Assembly (NCBI RefSeq): GCF_002159625.1
Contig: NZ_NFIZ01000016.1
Location: 1 to 51,155 of the forward strand
DNA: 51,155 nucleotides
Origin: Olsenella sp. An285
Lineage (GTDB): Bacteria > Actinomycetota > Coriobacteriia > Coriobacteriales > Atopobiaceae
Direction: 5' to 3'
Under the pieces are notes generated by a model that did not search any database, was not told where the DNA came from, and worked only from the letters and a program-made list of their open reading frames with translations. This document shows positions 33,411 to 41,335 of this stretch, piece by piece. The position numbers and the translations under genes were made by a program. Each line of letters starts with the position of its first letter. The first letter of the stretch is position 1.

Positions 33411-33490
33411 GAGAAGAACGCGCGGCGACCATTTCCGGCTATCGCACGTCCATACATACATGCACCATCATTTAGCTGCCGAGAAGAACA
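33411..33490 (-). repeat. Repeat unit U1 between terminase and GIY-YIG genes
   Basis: It starts with GAGAAGAACGCGCGG and ends at another GAGAAGAAC copy at 33481. On the minus strand, 33419-33448 folds into the same 13-bp stem position as U2, with a GAAA loop; most differences from U2 are transitions. Confidence 0.7.
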
Positions 33491-33499
33491 CCCGCGTCG

Positions 33500-34777
33500 C
33501 TACCCTCTCAGCACGTCGTCCATCATCGCGTAGCGCACCGCGTCGATCGAGTGGTCGTTGCCATCGGGAATGTCGTCCAGCCACGTCCCGTCGCGGTCGC
33601 GGTCGTACTCCTTGAGTCTGAACTCCTCGTAAGCCAGGGGCGCCCGCTCCGGGTCGATCACGATCTCGCGGAGCCCCGCCAGCCACTCGTAGGAGAGCCT
33701 GCGCATGTTGCTCTTCCTCGCAGGGCGCACCCGCAGCCCCGCCTCGCGCCGCCACACGGCCATGCTCTGCTTGCCGTCCGGCGTGTCGTCGCACCAGATC
33801 AGCTCGTCGTGCAGGTAGGTGTCCTCGCCGGGTCCGTCCGCGTAGGTGAGCGCCGAGGCCACCATCGCCGCCGTCTCGCTCGGCGTCTTGCGGTTCGCCG
33901 AGAGCTCGCCGAAGATCGTGAGCCTGCGCTCGCCGGGCTCCCACCCGCAGCGCACGAACCGCCACGGGTCCGGGAACCAGCCCCAGTCCACGCCGCACCG
34001 CGTGCGCGAGAAGCCCCGGCACGCCGCGTCGGACAGGCGCACGCTCACGACGTTGTTGAAGACCGAGCCGCCCGTTCCCGTGACCTCTCCCAGGTACTCA
34101 GAGCGCCACGCCTGCTCGTCGACCTCGCGCAGGTACTTGGCCTCCTCCACGAAGGGGCCGCCCAGCCACTCCGGGTGGCTCTCGATCACGTCGAGGTAGC
34201 TCGACTGCCGCACGAGCGTGTCCGAGCGCCGCTCGCGCTCCAGCTTCTCGCGGTTCACCCAGGACCACAGCGTCCTCGGCGGGTTGTAGCTGTAGAAGAT
34301 CCAGAAGTCGTCGCCGCCGCGCCGAAGCGAGTTCAGGATGCTCCTCACCGCGTCGATGCCGTCGAACTGGTCCAGCTCCTCGAACCAGACCACCGCAGCG
34401 TAGCCGCGCGCGAACTTCACACCCTTGAGCTTGAGCGGGTCGTCCGCCCCGCGGAACACGATGCGCTGCCCGGTCGGCAAATAGGTCAGCTCCATCGGAG
34501 AGATGCGCGCGTGGAACCACGCGTCGAGCCCCAGCGCCGCGATCGCCCACGTCATCTGCGAGAACACGGAGTCGCGCAGCGTGTTCGAGAACCTGCGCAC
34601 CACCACCGCGTTCGCCTCCGGGTGCGCCAGGAGGAGAAGGACGACGCACACGGAGATGAACGAACTCTTTGTGGAGCCGCGCCCGCCGTGGAGCCAGTAG
34701 TGCGTGTGCCCGTGCGCCATCACGTCGCCCAGAACGTCGTGAAAGCGCGGGATGACGAGCGAGGAGGCGTCAACCAT
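33500..34777 (-). CDS. Terminase large subunit (PBSX/Terminase_3 family)
   Basis: The 425-residue motor packages DNA into the capsid. Walker A is GGRGSTKSS (31-39), Walker B with the catalytic glutamate is VVWFEELDQ (129-137), and the coupling motif NPPRTLWSWV follows. The C-terminal nuclease is marked by CGVDWGWFPDP, WCDDTPDG and DGNDHSIDAVRYAM. Length and order after the small subunit are normal; the two genes overlap by 8 bp. Confidence 0.93.
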   Translation of the reverse strand: MVDASSLVIPRFHDVLGDVMAHGHTHYWLHGGRGSTKSSFISVCVVLLLLAHPEANAVVVRRFSNTLRDSVFSQMTWAIAALGLDAWFHARISPMELTYLPTGQRIVFRGADDPLKLKGVKFARGYAAVVWFEELDQFDGIDAVRSILNSLRRGGDDFWIFYSYNPPRTLWSWVNREKLERERRSDTLVRQSSYLDVIESHPEWLGGPFVEEAKYLREVDEQAWRSEYLGEVTGTGGSVFNNVVSVRLSDAACRGFSRTRCGVDWGWFPDPWRFVRCGWEPGERRLTIFGELSANRKTPSETAAMVASALTYADGPGEDTYLHDELIWCDDTPDGKQSMAVWRREAGLRVRPARKSNMRRLSYEWLAGLREIVIDPERAPLAYEEFRLKEYDRDRDGTWLDDIPDGNDHSIDAVRYAMMDDVLRG

Positions 34778-35198
34778 CGGCGCGCTCCTCGCCGAGCCCG
34801 TCCAGCGGCAACCTCTCCTGCACCGGCTGCGCCACCACGCCGAGCACGATCCTGGGCGCGGCGTCGGCCCTGGTGTCGTCGCCCTTGCGCTCCGCCTTGC
34901 CGAACTCTTCGGGGTACTTGCGCTCGAGGAGCCACGCCGCCGCCGTCCAGTACTGGTTGCGCGCCAGCGCCGCCGAGCGGATCGTGGTGAGCAGCGTCCG
35001 CTTGAACGCGCTCTCCTCCTTTTTTAGTCCCTCGCTTAACGCGCGCTGCAGCCTGTTCTTCGGGTCGCCGATCCAGCGGTAGAACGTCGACTCGTGGATG
35101 CCCAGCGCGCAGATGATGTCGCCGTTGGAGAGGCCGTCCGCCTTGAGGCGGATCGCCTCGTCCACCATCTCCTGCGTCAGCTTCGGACGCCTCGCCAT
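34770..35198 (-). CDS. Terminase small subunit
   Basis: From ATG 35198 the product is 142 residues with an N-terminal helix-turn-helix (MVDEAIRLKADGLSNGDIIC then ALGIHESTFYRWI), typical of small terminase subunits that bind the packaging site. Its C-terminus overlaps the large-subunit start. GGGGTG lies upstream as a weak ribosome site; a GTG three codons earlier is an alternative start. Confidence 0.85.
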   Translation of the reverse strand: MARRPKLTQEMVDEAIRLKADGLSNGDIICALGIHESTFYRWIGDPKNRLQRALSEGLKKEESAFKRTLLTTIRSAALARNQYWTAAAWLLERKYPEEFGKAERKGDDTRADAAPRIVLGVVAQPVQERLPLDGLGEERADG

Positions 35199-35265
35199 GC
35201 GAATCACCCCCGTGAAGTCCAATAGGTCTCTCACGGTGGATTCTCGCCACGCGTCACAAGAAGGG

Positions 35266-35961
35266 TCAGCGGGCGAGCTCTTTCAGCGCGTCCCCGAGCG
35301 CGGAGATGCGCTCGCGGTCGAGGGTGTAGCGCAGCCAGCGACCGTCTTTTCGGGCGCTGACCAAGCCGCACTCGGTGAGGAGCTTCATGTGGTGCGAGAG
35401 GGTCGGCTGCCCGATGCCGAGGCCCTCGAGGAGCTCGCAGGCGCAGGTCTCTCCGCCCTCGGCGAGGGAGGCGACCACAGCGAGCCGCCGCTCGTCGGCG
35501 AGCGCCCGAAGGACGTCGGCGCGCACGGGCGCGGTCACGCCGGGAATCTCGCCGCGCTCCACGCGGCATGCCAGGTCGCGCACCCTCGCCTCGATGACGC
35601 GGGCGGTCTCCCGGAACGCCTCGGGGCCGCGGCCGGCGGGATCCTCGAGCCCCCAGTCCTCGCGGTGCGCGCACGGGAACACGGGGCACCGGACCCCGCA
35701 CCCCATAGTCACCACGATGTCCGCCTCTCCCAGCTCGTCGAGCGTCTTGGGGCGCAGGCCCGTTCCGTCTATGCCGTAGAGCTCCGAGAGCGCCCGCAGC
35801 GCACCGGGATCGACCTCGGGCACGGGGTCGGTGCCCGCGGAACAGGGGTCAAGCACGTCGCCCGCGATTTGGCGTGCTATTGCTTCCGCCATCTGGCTCC
35901 GGCACGCGTTGTGCGTGCAGACGAAGGCGACGCGCGGCCGCCCGATGCTCCGTGCTCCCAT
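35266..35961 (-). CDS. Fused arsenate reductase (LMW-PTP ArsC) and ArsR-type repressor
   Basis: Residues 1-130 are a thioredoxin-type ArsC with the P-loop FVCTHNACRSQMAEA and the GCGVRCPVFPC cysteines. Residues 150-231 are an ArsR winged helix: ADERRLAVVASLAEGGETC, then GQPTLSHHMKLLTECGLV and RKDGRWLRY. The fusion could couple arsenate reduction to repression on one chain. The start at 35961 was chosen for GGGAGGG; an earlier ATG at 35997 lacks one. It is divergent from a DUF5714 gene across an AT-rich operator region. No arsenite efflux gene is nearby. Confidence 0.88.
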   Translation of the reverse strand: MGARSIGRPRVAFVCTHNACRSQMAEAIARQIAGDVLDPCSAGTDPVPEVDPGALRALSELYGIDGTGLRPKTLDELGEADIVVTMGCGVRCPVFPCAHREDWGLEDPAGRGPEAFRETARVIEARVRDLACRVERGEIPGVTAPVRADVLRALADERRLAVVASLAEGGETCACELLEGLGIGQPTLSHHMKLLTECGLVSARKDGRWLRYTLDRERISALGDALKELAR

Positions 35962-36004
35962 GTGGCCCTCCCTGTTCTGAAAGCGTGACTCACGCAATTA
36001 TTCT

Positions 36005-36060
36005 ACTATATATCGACGTTCTTCGATGTATAATATTTCGACATCCATCAATGTGTTTAC
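36005..36060. promoter_or_regulatory. Divergent promoter-operator between arsC-arsR and DUF5714 genes
   Basis: This AT-rich stretch contains the dyad ATCGA-N6-TCGAT (36012-36027), a second partial copy (TCGACATCCATCAATG) and TATAAT at 36029-36034 for rightward transcription. It is the natural target of the ArsR domain. Confidence 0.55.
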
Positions 36061-36076
36061 AGAAAGGGGAGCTATC

Positions 36077-36637
36077 ATGGCTACGAGCAACGACGTCCCT
36101 TCCTGGGCTTCCGTCATCTGCGAGAACAGCACCTCGACCAGCCCTGCGGACATCCTGGAGGACCTCATGGCAGCGCCCGAGTGCGCGGCGTTCGGCCCCG
36201 TCCACCACTTCCTCGTGGGGGCCGCCCTGCTGGCGTCCGTGCGCAACGCCACGGGTTCGGGCGACCTGAGGGGGCAGCTCCAGGAGCTCTCCGAGCGCTC
36301 TGGCGCGGTTCCCGGCGGCGCGTGCGCGCGCTGGGGCGTGTGCGGTGCTGCCGCATCGTGCGGCATGGCGCTCTCGATCCTGCTTGGCAATGCCCCTCTC
36401 AAGGCCGAGGGCTGGAGCGAGACGCAGAAGATGGTCGCCGACCTGCTGGGGCAGATTGCCCAGGCCGGCTCCCCGCGCTGCTGCAAGCGCGACTCTCGCG
36501 TGGCCGTGCGGGGCGCGGTCCGCTGGTTCAACGAGGTGCTGGGCGTTGACCTTCGGCAGCCGACCTCAGAGCCGGTCTGCGCCGTCTCGTCGGACAACGT
36601 CGCGTGCATCGGCGCGCGCTGCCCGTACCACGGTTAA
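36077..36637 (+). CDS. Cys-rich DUF5714 protein
   Basis: The 186-residue product has the family segment GGACARWGVCGAAASCGMAL plus further cysteines in RCCKRDS and CIGARCPYHG, suggesting metal or metalloid binding. HHFLVGAALLASVRNATG near the N-terminus is also typical of the family. The ATG at 36077 follows AAGGGGAGC. It is controlled from the same AT-rich region as the arsC-arsR fusion. A role in arsenic or redox response is inferred from that pairing. Its 3' end meets the converging gene on the minus strand. Confidence 0.72.
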   Translation: MATSNDVPSWASVICENSTSTSPADILEDLMAAPECAAFGPVHHFLVGAALLASVRNATGSGDLRGQLQELSERSGAVPGGACARWGVCGAAASCGMALSILLGNAPLKAEGWSETQKMVADLLGQIAQAGSPRCCKRDSRVAVRGAVRWFNEVLGVDLRQPTSEPVCAVSSDNVACIGARCPYHG

Positions 36638-37068
36638 GAGTGAGAGCGGCGGAGCGAATCACCCCGCTCCCGCTTCCCCGCAAGCCCGTACTTCCTGCAC
36701 AGCCGCGAGTTCCGCTGCCGCATCCTGTCCCGCTCCCGCCGCACGTCGTCTATGTCGGCGGCGTCCTCGGCGTGCGCCCGCTCGCGCTCCAGCTGCTCGT
36801 TGAAGGCCCGCTCCTGCGCGAGGTGGTACTCCTCGGTGCACCGCCGGCACATGCCCGTCTGGCGGTTGATCTTCACGCCCACCGCCCCGCACTGCGGGCA
36901 CACCGTCTGCACGGCCAGCGAGCAGTGGATCCTGCTCGCGCGCATCTCCACCGCCCGAACGGAGTGGCGCACGCCGCACCTCCGCTCGATCTCGGCGGCG
37001 GCGAACTCCGCTCCTCGGAAGCTCACCTCGCGCAGGACGTCGTCCTGCTCCTCCGTCCACCAGCTCAT
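36634..37068 (-). CDS. Putative phage regulator with Myb-like and zinc-ribbon motifs
   Basis: The 144-residue product opens MSWWTEEQDDVLREVS with a Myb/SANT-like helix set ending in AVEMRASRI. A four-cysteine zinc ribbon (CPQCG and CRRC) follows, then a charged coiled coil. It is likely a DNA-binding late regulator by architecture and by position between replication and packaging genes. ATG 37068 has GAGGGGG 8 nt upstream; GTG 37077 is an alternative. Confidence 0.6.
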   Translation of the reverse strand: MSWWTEEQDDVLREVSFRGAEFAAAEIERRCGVRHSVRAVEMRASRIHCSLAVQTVCPQCGAVGVKINRQTGMCRRCTEEYHLAQERAFNEQLERERAHAEDAADIDDVRRERDRMRQRNSRLCRKYGLAGKRERGDSLRRSHS

Positions 37069-37102
37069 CTCCGCCACCCCCTCGGACCGACCGCCTCATG
37101 CC

Positions 37103-37310
37103 CGGTCAAGACAGAGACGATGCCCCTGAGCAGGACGAACGCCCCCCTGTCTCGACGTCTTGACCGGTTTCCGACCCAGAGCCCCCGTGCGCGTGCGCGC
37201 CCGCGCGCGCCCGCCCGCGCGCGAGGGGCCCGTACCCACCAACCCAGTCAAGACGGAGAGACAGGAGCCGGACGCGGCCACCCTCACCAGCCGGAACCCC
37301 CGTCTTGACT
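37103..37310. repeat. Four GTCAAGAC boxes in alternating orientation (candidate origin or operator)
   Basis: GGTCAAGAC at 37104, GTCTTGACC at 37157, AGTCAAGAC at 37246 and GTCTTGACT at 37302 form two inverted pairs in a 240-bp gene-less spacer. The middle is an almost pure GC run of CGCGC repeats. It lies just downstream of the primase-helicase gene. Confidence 0.6.
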
Positions 37311-37316
37311 CGTGTC

Positions 37317-40103
37317 TCAACATGGCCCGCCCCCTTGAGACGGCGGGACGCTGGGCGCCGCCCCCGCCGCGCGGTCGAGCAGCGCCTCCAGCGCCTGGTT
37401 GTCGATGCAGACGCAGTAGACGCGCGTGTCGCCGAAGCGCTTCTGCCGCGTGAACCCGCGCCCGCGCCCCTCAACCAGGAGGCCCTCGTCCGCCATGCGG
37501 CGCAGCGTCTTCTGGCGGTCGAAGTTCGCGTCGGCGAGCGCCCGGTCGAGCACGGAGGAGAACACCCACCAGCAGAACCCCGGTCGGTCACGGTACTGCT
37601 CCACGCACCCCCAGCGCTCCAGCCGGTCCATCTCCGCCGAGCTCTCGAAGTGCAGCCGGCTCCTCACCAGCCACTCGGCCACGAACTGGATGGCCTTGAG
37701 GTCGGTGTCGGTGCCGTCGGCGCCCGTGGCGTTCACGAGCGCCCACGAGGCCATGCGCATCGCGCCCTCCAGGCACGCCGCCCACTCCGTCCCCGGCGCG
37801 AACACGTAGAACTGCGCGAGCGCGTCGGCGAGCGCCAAGAGGGCCACGTTGTCCGCCTGCGGGTGGCCGTTCGCAGCCTTGCCCACGGCGTCGCGCAGGC
37901 GCCGGAACTCTCCGGCGTAGAAGGCGGGGTCGTTGCGCCTCAGCGCCTCCACGAAGGCGCGCCCGGCCGTGCCGTGCTCGGCGGCAACGAGATGGTGCAT
38001 CGCCTGGGCGGCGCGCACGTCGGCGAAGGGCTCCCCGCAGAGCTCGAGCGTCCTGTTGGCGGCTCCCTGCTGGGTCGACGCCCCCACGATGGGGATCTCG
38101 CCGGTGGCTATGGTGAGGCTGTGCCAGCTTCCCGCCCGCATCATCGAGCGGTCGCTGTTCAGCGCCCCGCGCTCGTGCCCGAGCGAGAGGGAGTACAGAA
38201 GGTCCTCCACCACCTGGCGCTTCCCGGCCTGCCCGCCCACGGCGCCCTTGCTCTGCAGCTCGTCCACGATCACCGGGATGTCGTGCAAAAGCGCCGCCGC
38301 CCGCACGATGCTCTTCGGCGTGTCTGAGAAGGTCCGGAAGTAGCTGTCCGCTCCCTCGGTCGGGTCGCCCCACACCGACCCCGCCGCCTTCAGCGTAGGC
38401 GTCTTGCCCGAGCGGCTGCGCCCCCACAGGTACACGATGAAGGTCTGCACGCCGAGAAGCGAGACCAGCGGCGAGGCGAAGCTCGCCGCCATCACGCACC
38501 GGAACGCCATCGAGGAGGCTCGCGCGGGCGCCACGCCCGCGACCCAGCCCTCGAGCGTCCCGGCCGGCTCCATGAAGGCTCGGGCCTTCACCGCCTCGTC
38601 CGGGCTCGGGTCGAACCTCACCTTGCCGCCCGCGTCGTAGGGCATGAAGGAGGAGAGCGCGCCCTCCGCCCAGCCCAGGTGCGTGACGCTCCTCGCGCGC
38701 GGCCGCGCCCAGCCCCAGCGGCGCTCCACGTCGGTGAGGTAGCGCACCACGTCCTTGGCGTTGGCCGAGGAGACGTTCGCGCCCATGGGCGCCAGCGCCC
38801 CGATGATCTTGCTCTGGTTGAGCAGCACGTCGCGGTCGAGGGCGCGCTCCCGCACGCCGCCCGGCACCGTCACGCGCACGAGGGCGCGCACGTCGCCGGT
38901 GTCCACGTCCACGAGGTCGGTGGCCACCCAGGGCGCCGTCGAGCTCACCGAGCGGCGGAGCTCGCCGTCCCGGTCGCAGGCCCAGAGCCTGCCCTTCGCA
39001 TCGACCCGCCAGCCCTCCGCGGAGGGCGCGTTCTCGAAGTCGGGCGCCTCATCGCCCGCGGCGGCCCCACGTCCCGTACCCCCGCGTGCCCCGCCCGCGT
39101 CGGCAGACGAACATATGTTTGTGTTGTGAGCGGCAGGGGGCTTGCCTTTCTGCCTTCTTGCGGCCCTCGGCCTGTAGAACTCCGTGGCTCCCGAGATCGC
39201 GCGCTCTATCGTCTGCGCGCCGTAGGTGGTGCCGCCGCGCCTGCTGTCCCACTTGTCCCGCATGAGCCCGGAGGAGCGGAAGATCCTGTCCATCCGCGCC
39301 GCGTCGCCCGCGCACCAGAAGGCGAGGTGCGAGCACAGCGCCATGTCGGCGGCAGAGTGGTCGCCGCCCTGCGCGGAGGTGTCGCCGGCCATGAGGGCGC
39401 GTATGGCGTCCCCGTTGCGCGAGGAGCACATGCGCTCGATCAGCTCGGCGTCCGTCATGCCCCCGGCGCCCGCGCCCGCGGCTGCCTCGCCCAGCCTGGG
39501 CTGGGCCGTTGCCGCCTCCGGCTCGATCCACGTCCGGTACGCCCGCTCGACGATCCCGGGGTTCTCGGCCAGCGTGCCGCGCCCCTCGAAGACGTCGCCC
39601 GTCACGGTGAAGTACCGGTCGTGGTCGTACATCTCCACCACCCGGCCACCCGGCTGCCTGCGGCGGCTGCGCTCAGCCCAGTCGGGCTTCGCGCCCCGGA
39701 AGATCAGGTGCAGCCCGTCGCCGGAGGGCGACACCTCCGTGTAGGTGCCGGCCTCGTCCATCACCCAGCGGTATTCCGCGTCAAGCACGCCGTCGACAAG
39801 CACATGGTCGAGGTCGAGCCCCGTGAACGCCCGGTCGGGCCCGAACACGAACCCCACGCCGTCGCAGCGCCAGCGCCCCACGGCGGCCACGGCCTCCCCG
39901 AAGGTGGCCCACGTCGACGGGTCCGTGCTCTTGGCCATGCGGCCGTTGTGGGCGTCCACCGGCAGCTTCGTCGCCCTGCCGTTCCGCTCCTCGCGCCGCC
40001 AGCACACCCAGCGTGCCTCGGCCTTGAGCTCCGCAGGGACGCGTGCCAGCGCGTCGGCGAGGGAGCCCGCCTTGTGTGGGCTACTCGCGGCCCTCTCCGT
40101 CAT
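37317..40103 (-). CDS. Phage primase-polymerase/DUF927 helicase
   Basis: The 928-residue protein combines an N-terminal prim-pol-like domain (CDGVGFVFGPDRAFTGLDLD and SGDGLHLIFRG) with a DUF927/superfamily 3-type helicase. Walker A GRSRSGKT is near residue 560 and VIVDELQ near 612; LATGEIPIVG-like sequence follows. A Gly/Ala-rich linker carrying the low-complexity GGARGGTGRG separates the halves. It should initiate phage replication. Its start overlaps the excisionase-like gene, and it opens the minus-strand early operon. Confidence 0.87.
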   Translation of the reverse strand: MTERAASSPHKAGSLADALARVPAELKAEARWVCWRREERNGRATKLPVDAHNGRMAKSTDPSTWATFGEAVAAVGRWRCDGVGFVFGPDRAFTGLDLDHVLVDGVLDAEYRWVMDEAGTYTEVSPSGDGLHLIFRGAKPDWAERSRRRQPGGRVVEMYDHDRYFTVTGDVFEGRGTLAENPGIVERAYRTWIEPEAATAQPRLGEAAAGAGAGGMTDAELIERMCSSRNGDAIRALMAGDTSAQGGDHSAADMALCSHLAFWCAGDAARMDRIFRSSGLMRDKWDSRRGGTTYGAQTIERAISGATEFYRPRAARRQKGKPPAAHNTNICSSADAGGARGGTGRGAAAGDEAPDFENAPSAEGWRVDAKGRLWACDRDGELRRSVSSTAPWVATDLVDVDTGDVRALVRVTVPGGVRERALDRDVLLNQSKIIGALAPMGANVSSANAKDVVRYLTDVERRWGWARPRARSVTHLGWAEGALSSFMPYDAGGKVRFDPSPDEAVKARAFMEPAGTLEGWVAGVAPARASSMAFRCVMAASFASPLVSLLGVQTFIVYLWGRSRSGKTPTLKAAGSVWGDPTEGADSYFRTFSDTPKSIVRAAALLHDIPVIVDELQSKGAVGGQAGKRQVVEDLLYSLSLGHERGALNSDRSMMRAGSWHSLTIATGEIPIVGASTQQGAANRTLELCGEPFADVRAAQAMHHLVAAEHGTAGRAFVEALRRNDPAFYAGEFRRLRDAVGKAANGHPQADNVALLALADALAQFYVFAPGTEWAACLEGAMRMASWALVNATGADGTDTDLKAIQFVAEWLVRSRLHFESSAEMDRLERWGCVEQYRDRPGFCWWVFSSVLDRALADANFDRQKTLRRMADEGLLVEGRGRGFTRQKRFGDTRVYCVCIDNQALEALLDRAAGAAPSVPPSQGGGPC

Positions 40104-40284
40104 TCGAGGCCCCCTTCTTCGCGTTCTTGAAGATCACGTCGCGGCAGATCCGCCAGCGACCGTTCACCTTGTCGGCGGGGATCCGCCCCTCGCGTATGCC
40201 GCGCGTGATGGATCCCTCGTGCTCGCCCGTCACGTCGGCGAGCTGCTTGGGGGTCATGAAGTACGGCAGCTCCTCGAAACTCAT
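40081..40284 (-). CDS. Excisionase-like winged-helix DNA-binding protein
   Basis: The 67-residue product has the small MerR-like fold of excisionases/HTH_17 proteins: PYFMTPKQLADVTGEHEG, then IREGRIPADKVNGRWRI. The ATG at 40284 follows GGGAGCGAG; a longer frame to 40419 runs through the control region. Its end overlaps the primase start. It is the first minus-strand gene facing the repressor, as expected for Xis or a Cro-like gene. Confidence 0.7.
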   Translation of the reverse strand: MSFEELPYFMTPKQLADVTGEHEGSITRGIREGRIPADKVNGRWRICRDVIFKNAKKGASNDGEGRE

Positions 40285-40393
40285 CTCTCGCTCCCTCTCA
40301 TCCGATTTGCCTCTGGACCGCACGCGCGGCTCCGCCCCTTCTGTCACGAAGTGGCACGTTTCGTCGCCGTGCAGCGGTAGAATATCACAGGAA

Positions 40394-40490
40394 TTGTCAA
40401 CAAATGAGATTCTTTGCAAGATTTGAGGTAGAATGACCCTATACGATTGAACGGCTTGTCAACTAGTGATAGAATCTGTTGCGAAGCGTA
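40394..40490. promoter_or_regulatory. Lysogeny control region with repressor promoter and operators
   Basis: The rightward promoter is TTGAAC (40447-40452) and TAGAAT (40470-40475), 17 bp apart. Operator-like TTGTCAACAA (40394-40403) and TTGTCAACTA (40456-40465) lie 62 bp apart. TGTTGCGAAGCGTA (40477-40490) covers the expected transcription start and recurs at 12345 and 30387. The region separates the minus-strand early genes from the repressor. Confidence 0.65.
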
Positions 40491-40557
40491 ACAACGACAC
40501 GGAGGGCGCCGAGGGCACCCCTCCACAGGACGAACACATCCGAGAGAGGCGGAGGGC

Positions 40558-41244
40558 ATGGCGAGCAACCTTCTGAAGCTCCGCAAGGCGGCGGGCTACA
40601 AGAACTCCAACGAGTTCGCGGTGGAGTACGAGATACCGACCTCCACCTACGCGCGCTACGAGTCCAACCCCGACAAGATCCCCATGGACCGCGCCTGGCA
40701 GCTCGCGGACATCTTCGGCACCACCATCGACGCCATCGTCGACCGCGAGGCGCCCGACCCCGCGTGCATGCGCGGCGAGGTGCAGCTCGAGTACGACGGG
40801 CTCACGCCCGAGGCGAGGGCCCTCGCCGACGAGCTCCGCGAGTTCGTGCTCATGAAGGACGCCAAGATCCGAGAGCGCAGGCGCCGCGAGGAGGAGCGCC
40901 CCTACGAGGCTCTCTGCTACCAGTACGAGCGCCAGATGCTCGCGGAGATGGGCGAGGGCGCCGCCTTCGGCGAGCTCGTCGCGTTCGAGAGCGCCGAGGC
41001 CGCGCGCGCCGCCTTCGAGTCCTTCCTCCGGGAGCAGGCGGCGAAGAAGCGCGGCAAGCACCCGCTCAAGGCGCAGGAGCTCATCGACAACAGGACCATC
41101 GAGAGGATCATGGCTGCCTACGACCGCACCCACGGCGAGTTCGAGCTCGACGGCACGCGCGTGCTGTGGGGCTCCGTCGACCACGGCGTCGCGGTCGAGT
41201 ACGACTCCGAGGCGAGCGCGAGGGGCGGTGATGCGAAGGCGTAG
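40558..41244 (+). CDS. XRE-family phage repressor-like protein
   Basis: Residues 1-62 are a lambda-repressor-type helix-turn-helix (LLKLRKAAGYKNSNEFAVEY, PTSTYARYESNP, WQLADIFGTTIDAIV). The remaining 165 residues are charged and helical, with no LexA-type peptidase. It is divergent from the early operon and next to the integrase cluster, so it is the best candidate for the lysogeny repressor. A mechanism other than RecA-stimulated self-cleavage would be needed for induction. Confidence 0.78.
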   Translation: MASNLLKLRKAAGYKNSNEFAVEYEIPTSTYARYESNPDKIPMDRAWQLADIFGTTIDAIVDREAPDPACMRGEVQLEYDGLTPEARALADELREFVLMKDAKIRERRRREEERPYEALCYQYERQMLAEMGEGAAFGELVAFESAEAARAAFESFLREQAAKKRGKHPLKAQELIDNRTIERIMAAYDRTHGEFELDGTRVLWGSVDHGVAVEYDSEASARGGDAKA

Positions 41245-41258
41245 AAGGAGAAACAGGT

Positions 41259-41290
41259 GGGCCCGCGGGAGCTGGCACTCCCGCGGGCCC
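41259..41290 (+). terminator. Strong hairpin between the two XRE genes
   Basis: A 13-bp perfect stem (GGGCCCGCGGGAG and its complement) surrounds CTGGCA. No T-run follows. Confidence 0.6.
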
Positions 41291-41335
41291 GGCGTCCGGT
41301 CCAGAGGCAAATCCAGAAGGGACGGTGACAAGTAT

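Noticed and set aside
37190-37225. CGCGC run as a CRISPR-like or microsatellite array
   Set aside because: There is no repeat-spacer periodicity; it is a short alternating GC tract inside the GTCAAGAC spacer. No CRISPR array was seen in the window.
38679-40130. Long open frame opposite the primase gene, and similar long antisense frames opposite most genes
   Set aside because: GC-rich codon use keeps the complementary frames open. Their translations are Arg/Ala/His-rich with no domains, and the opposite strand has clear families.
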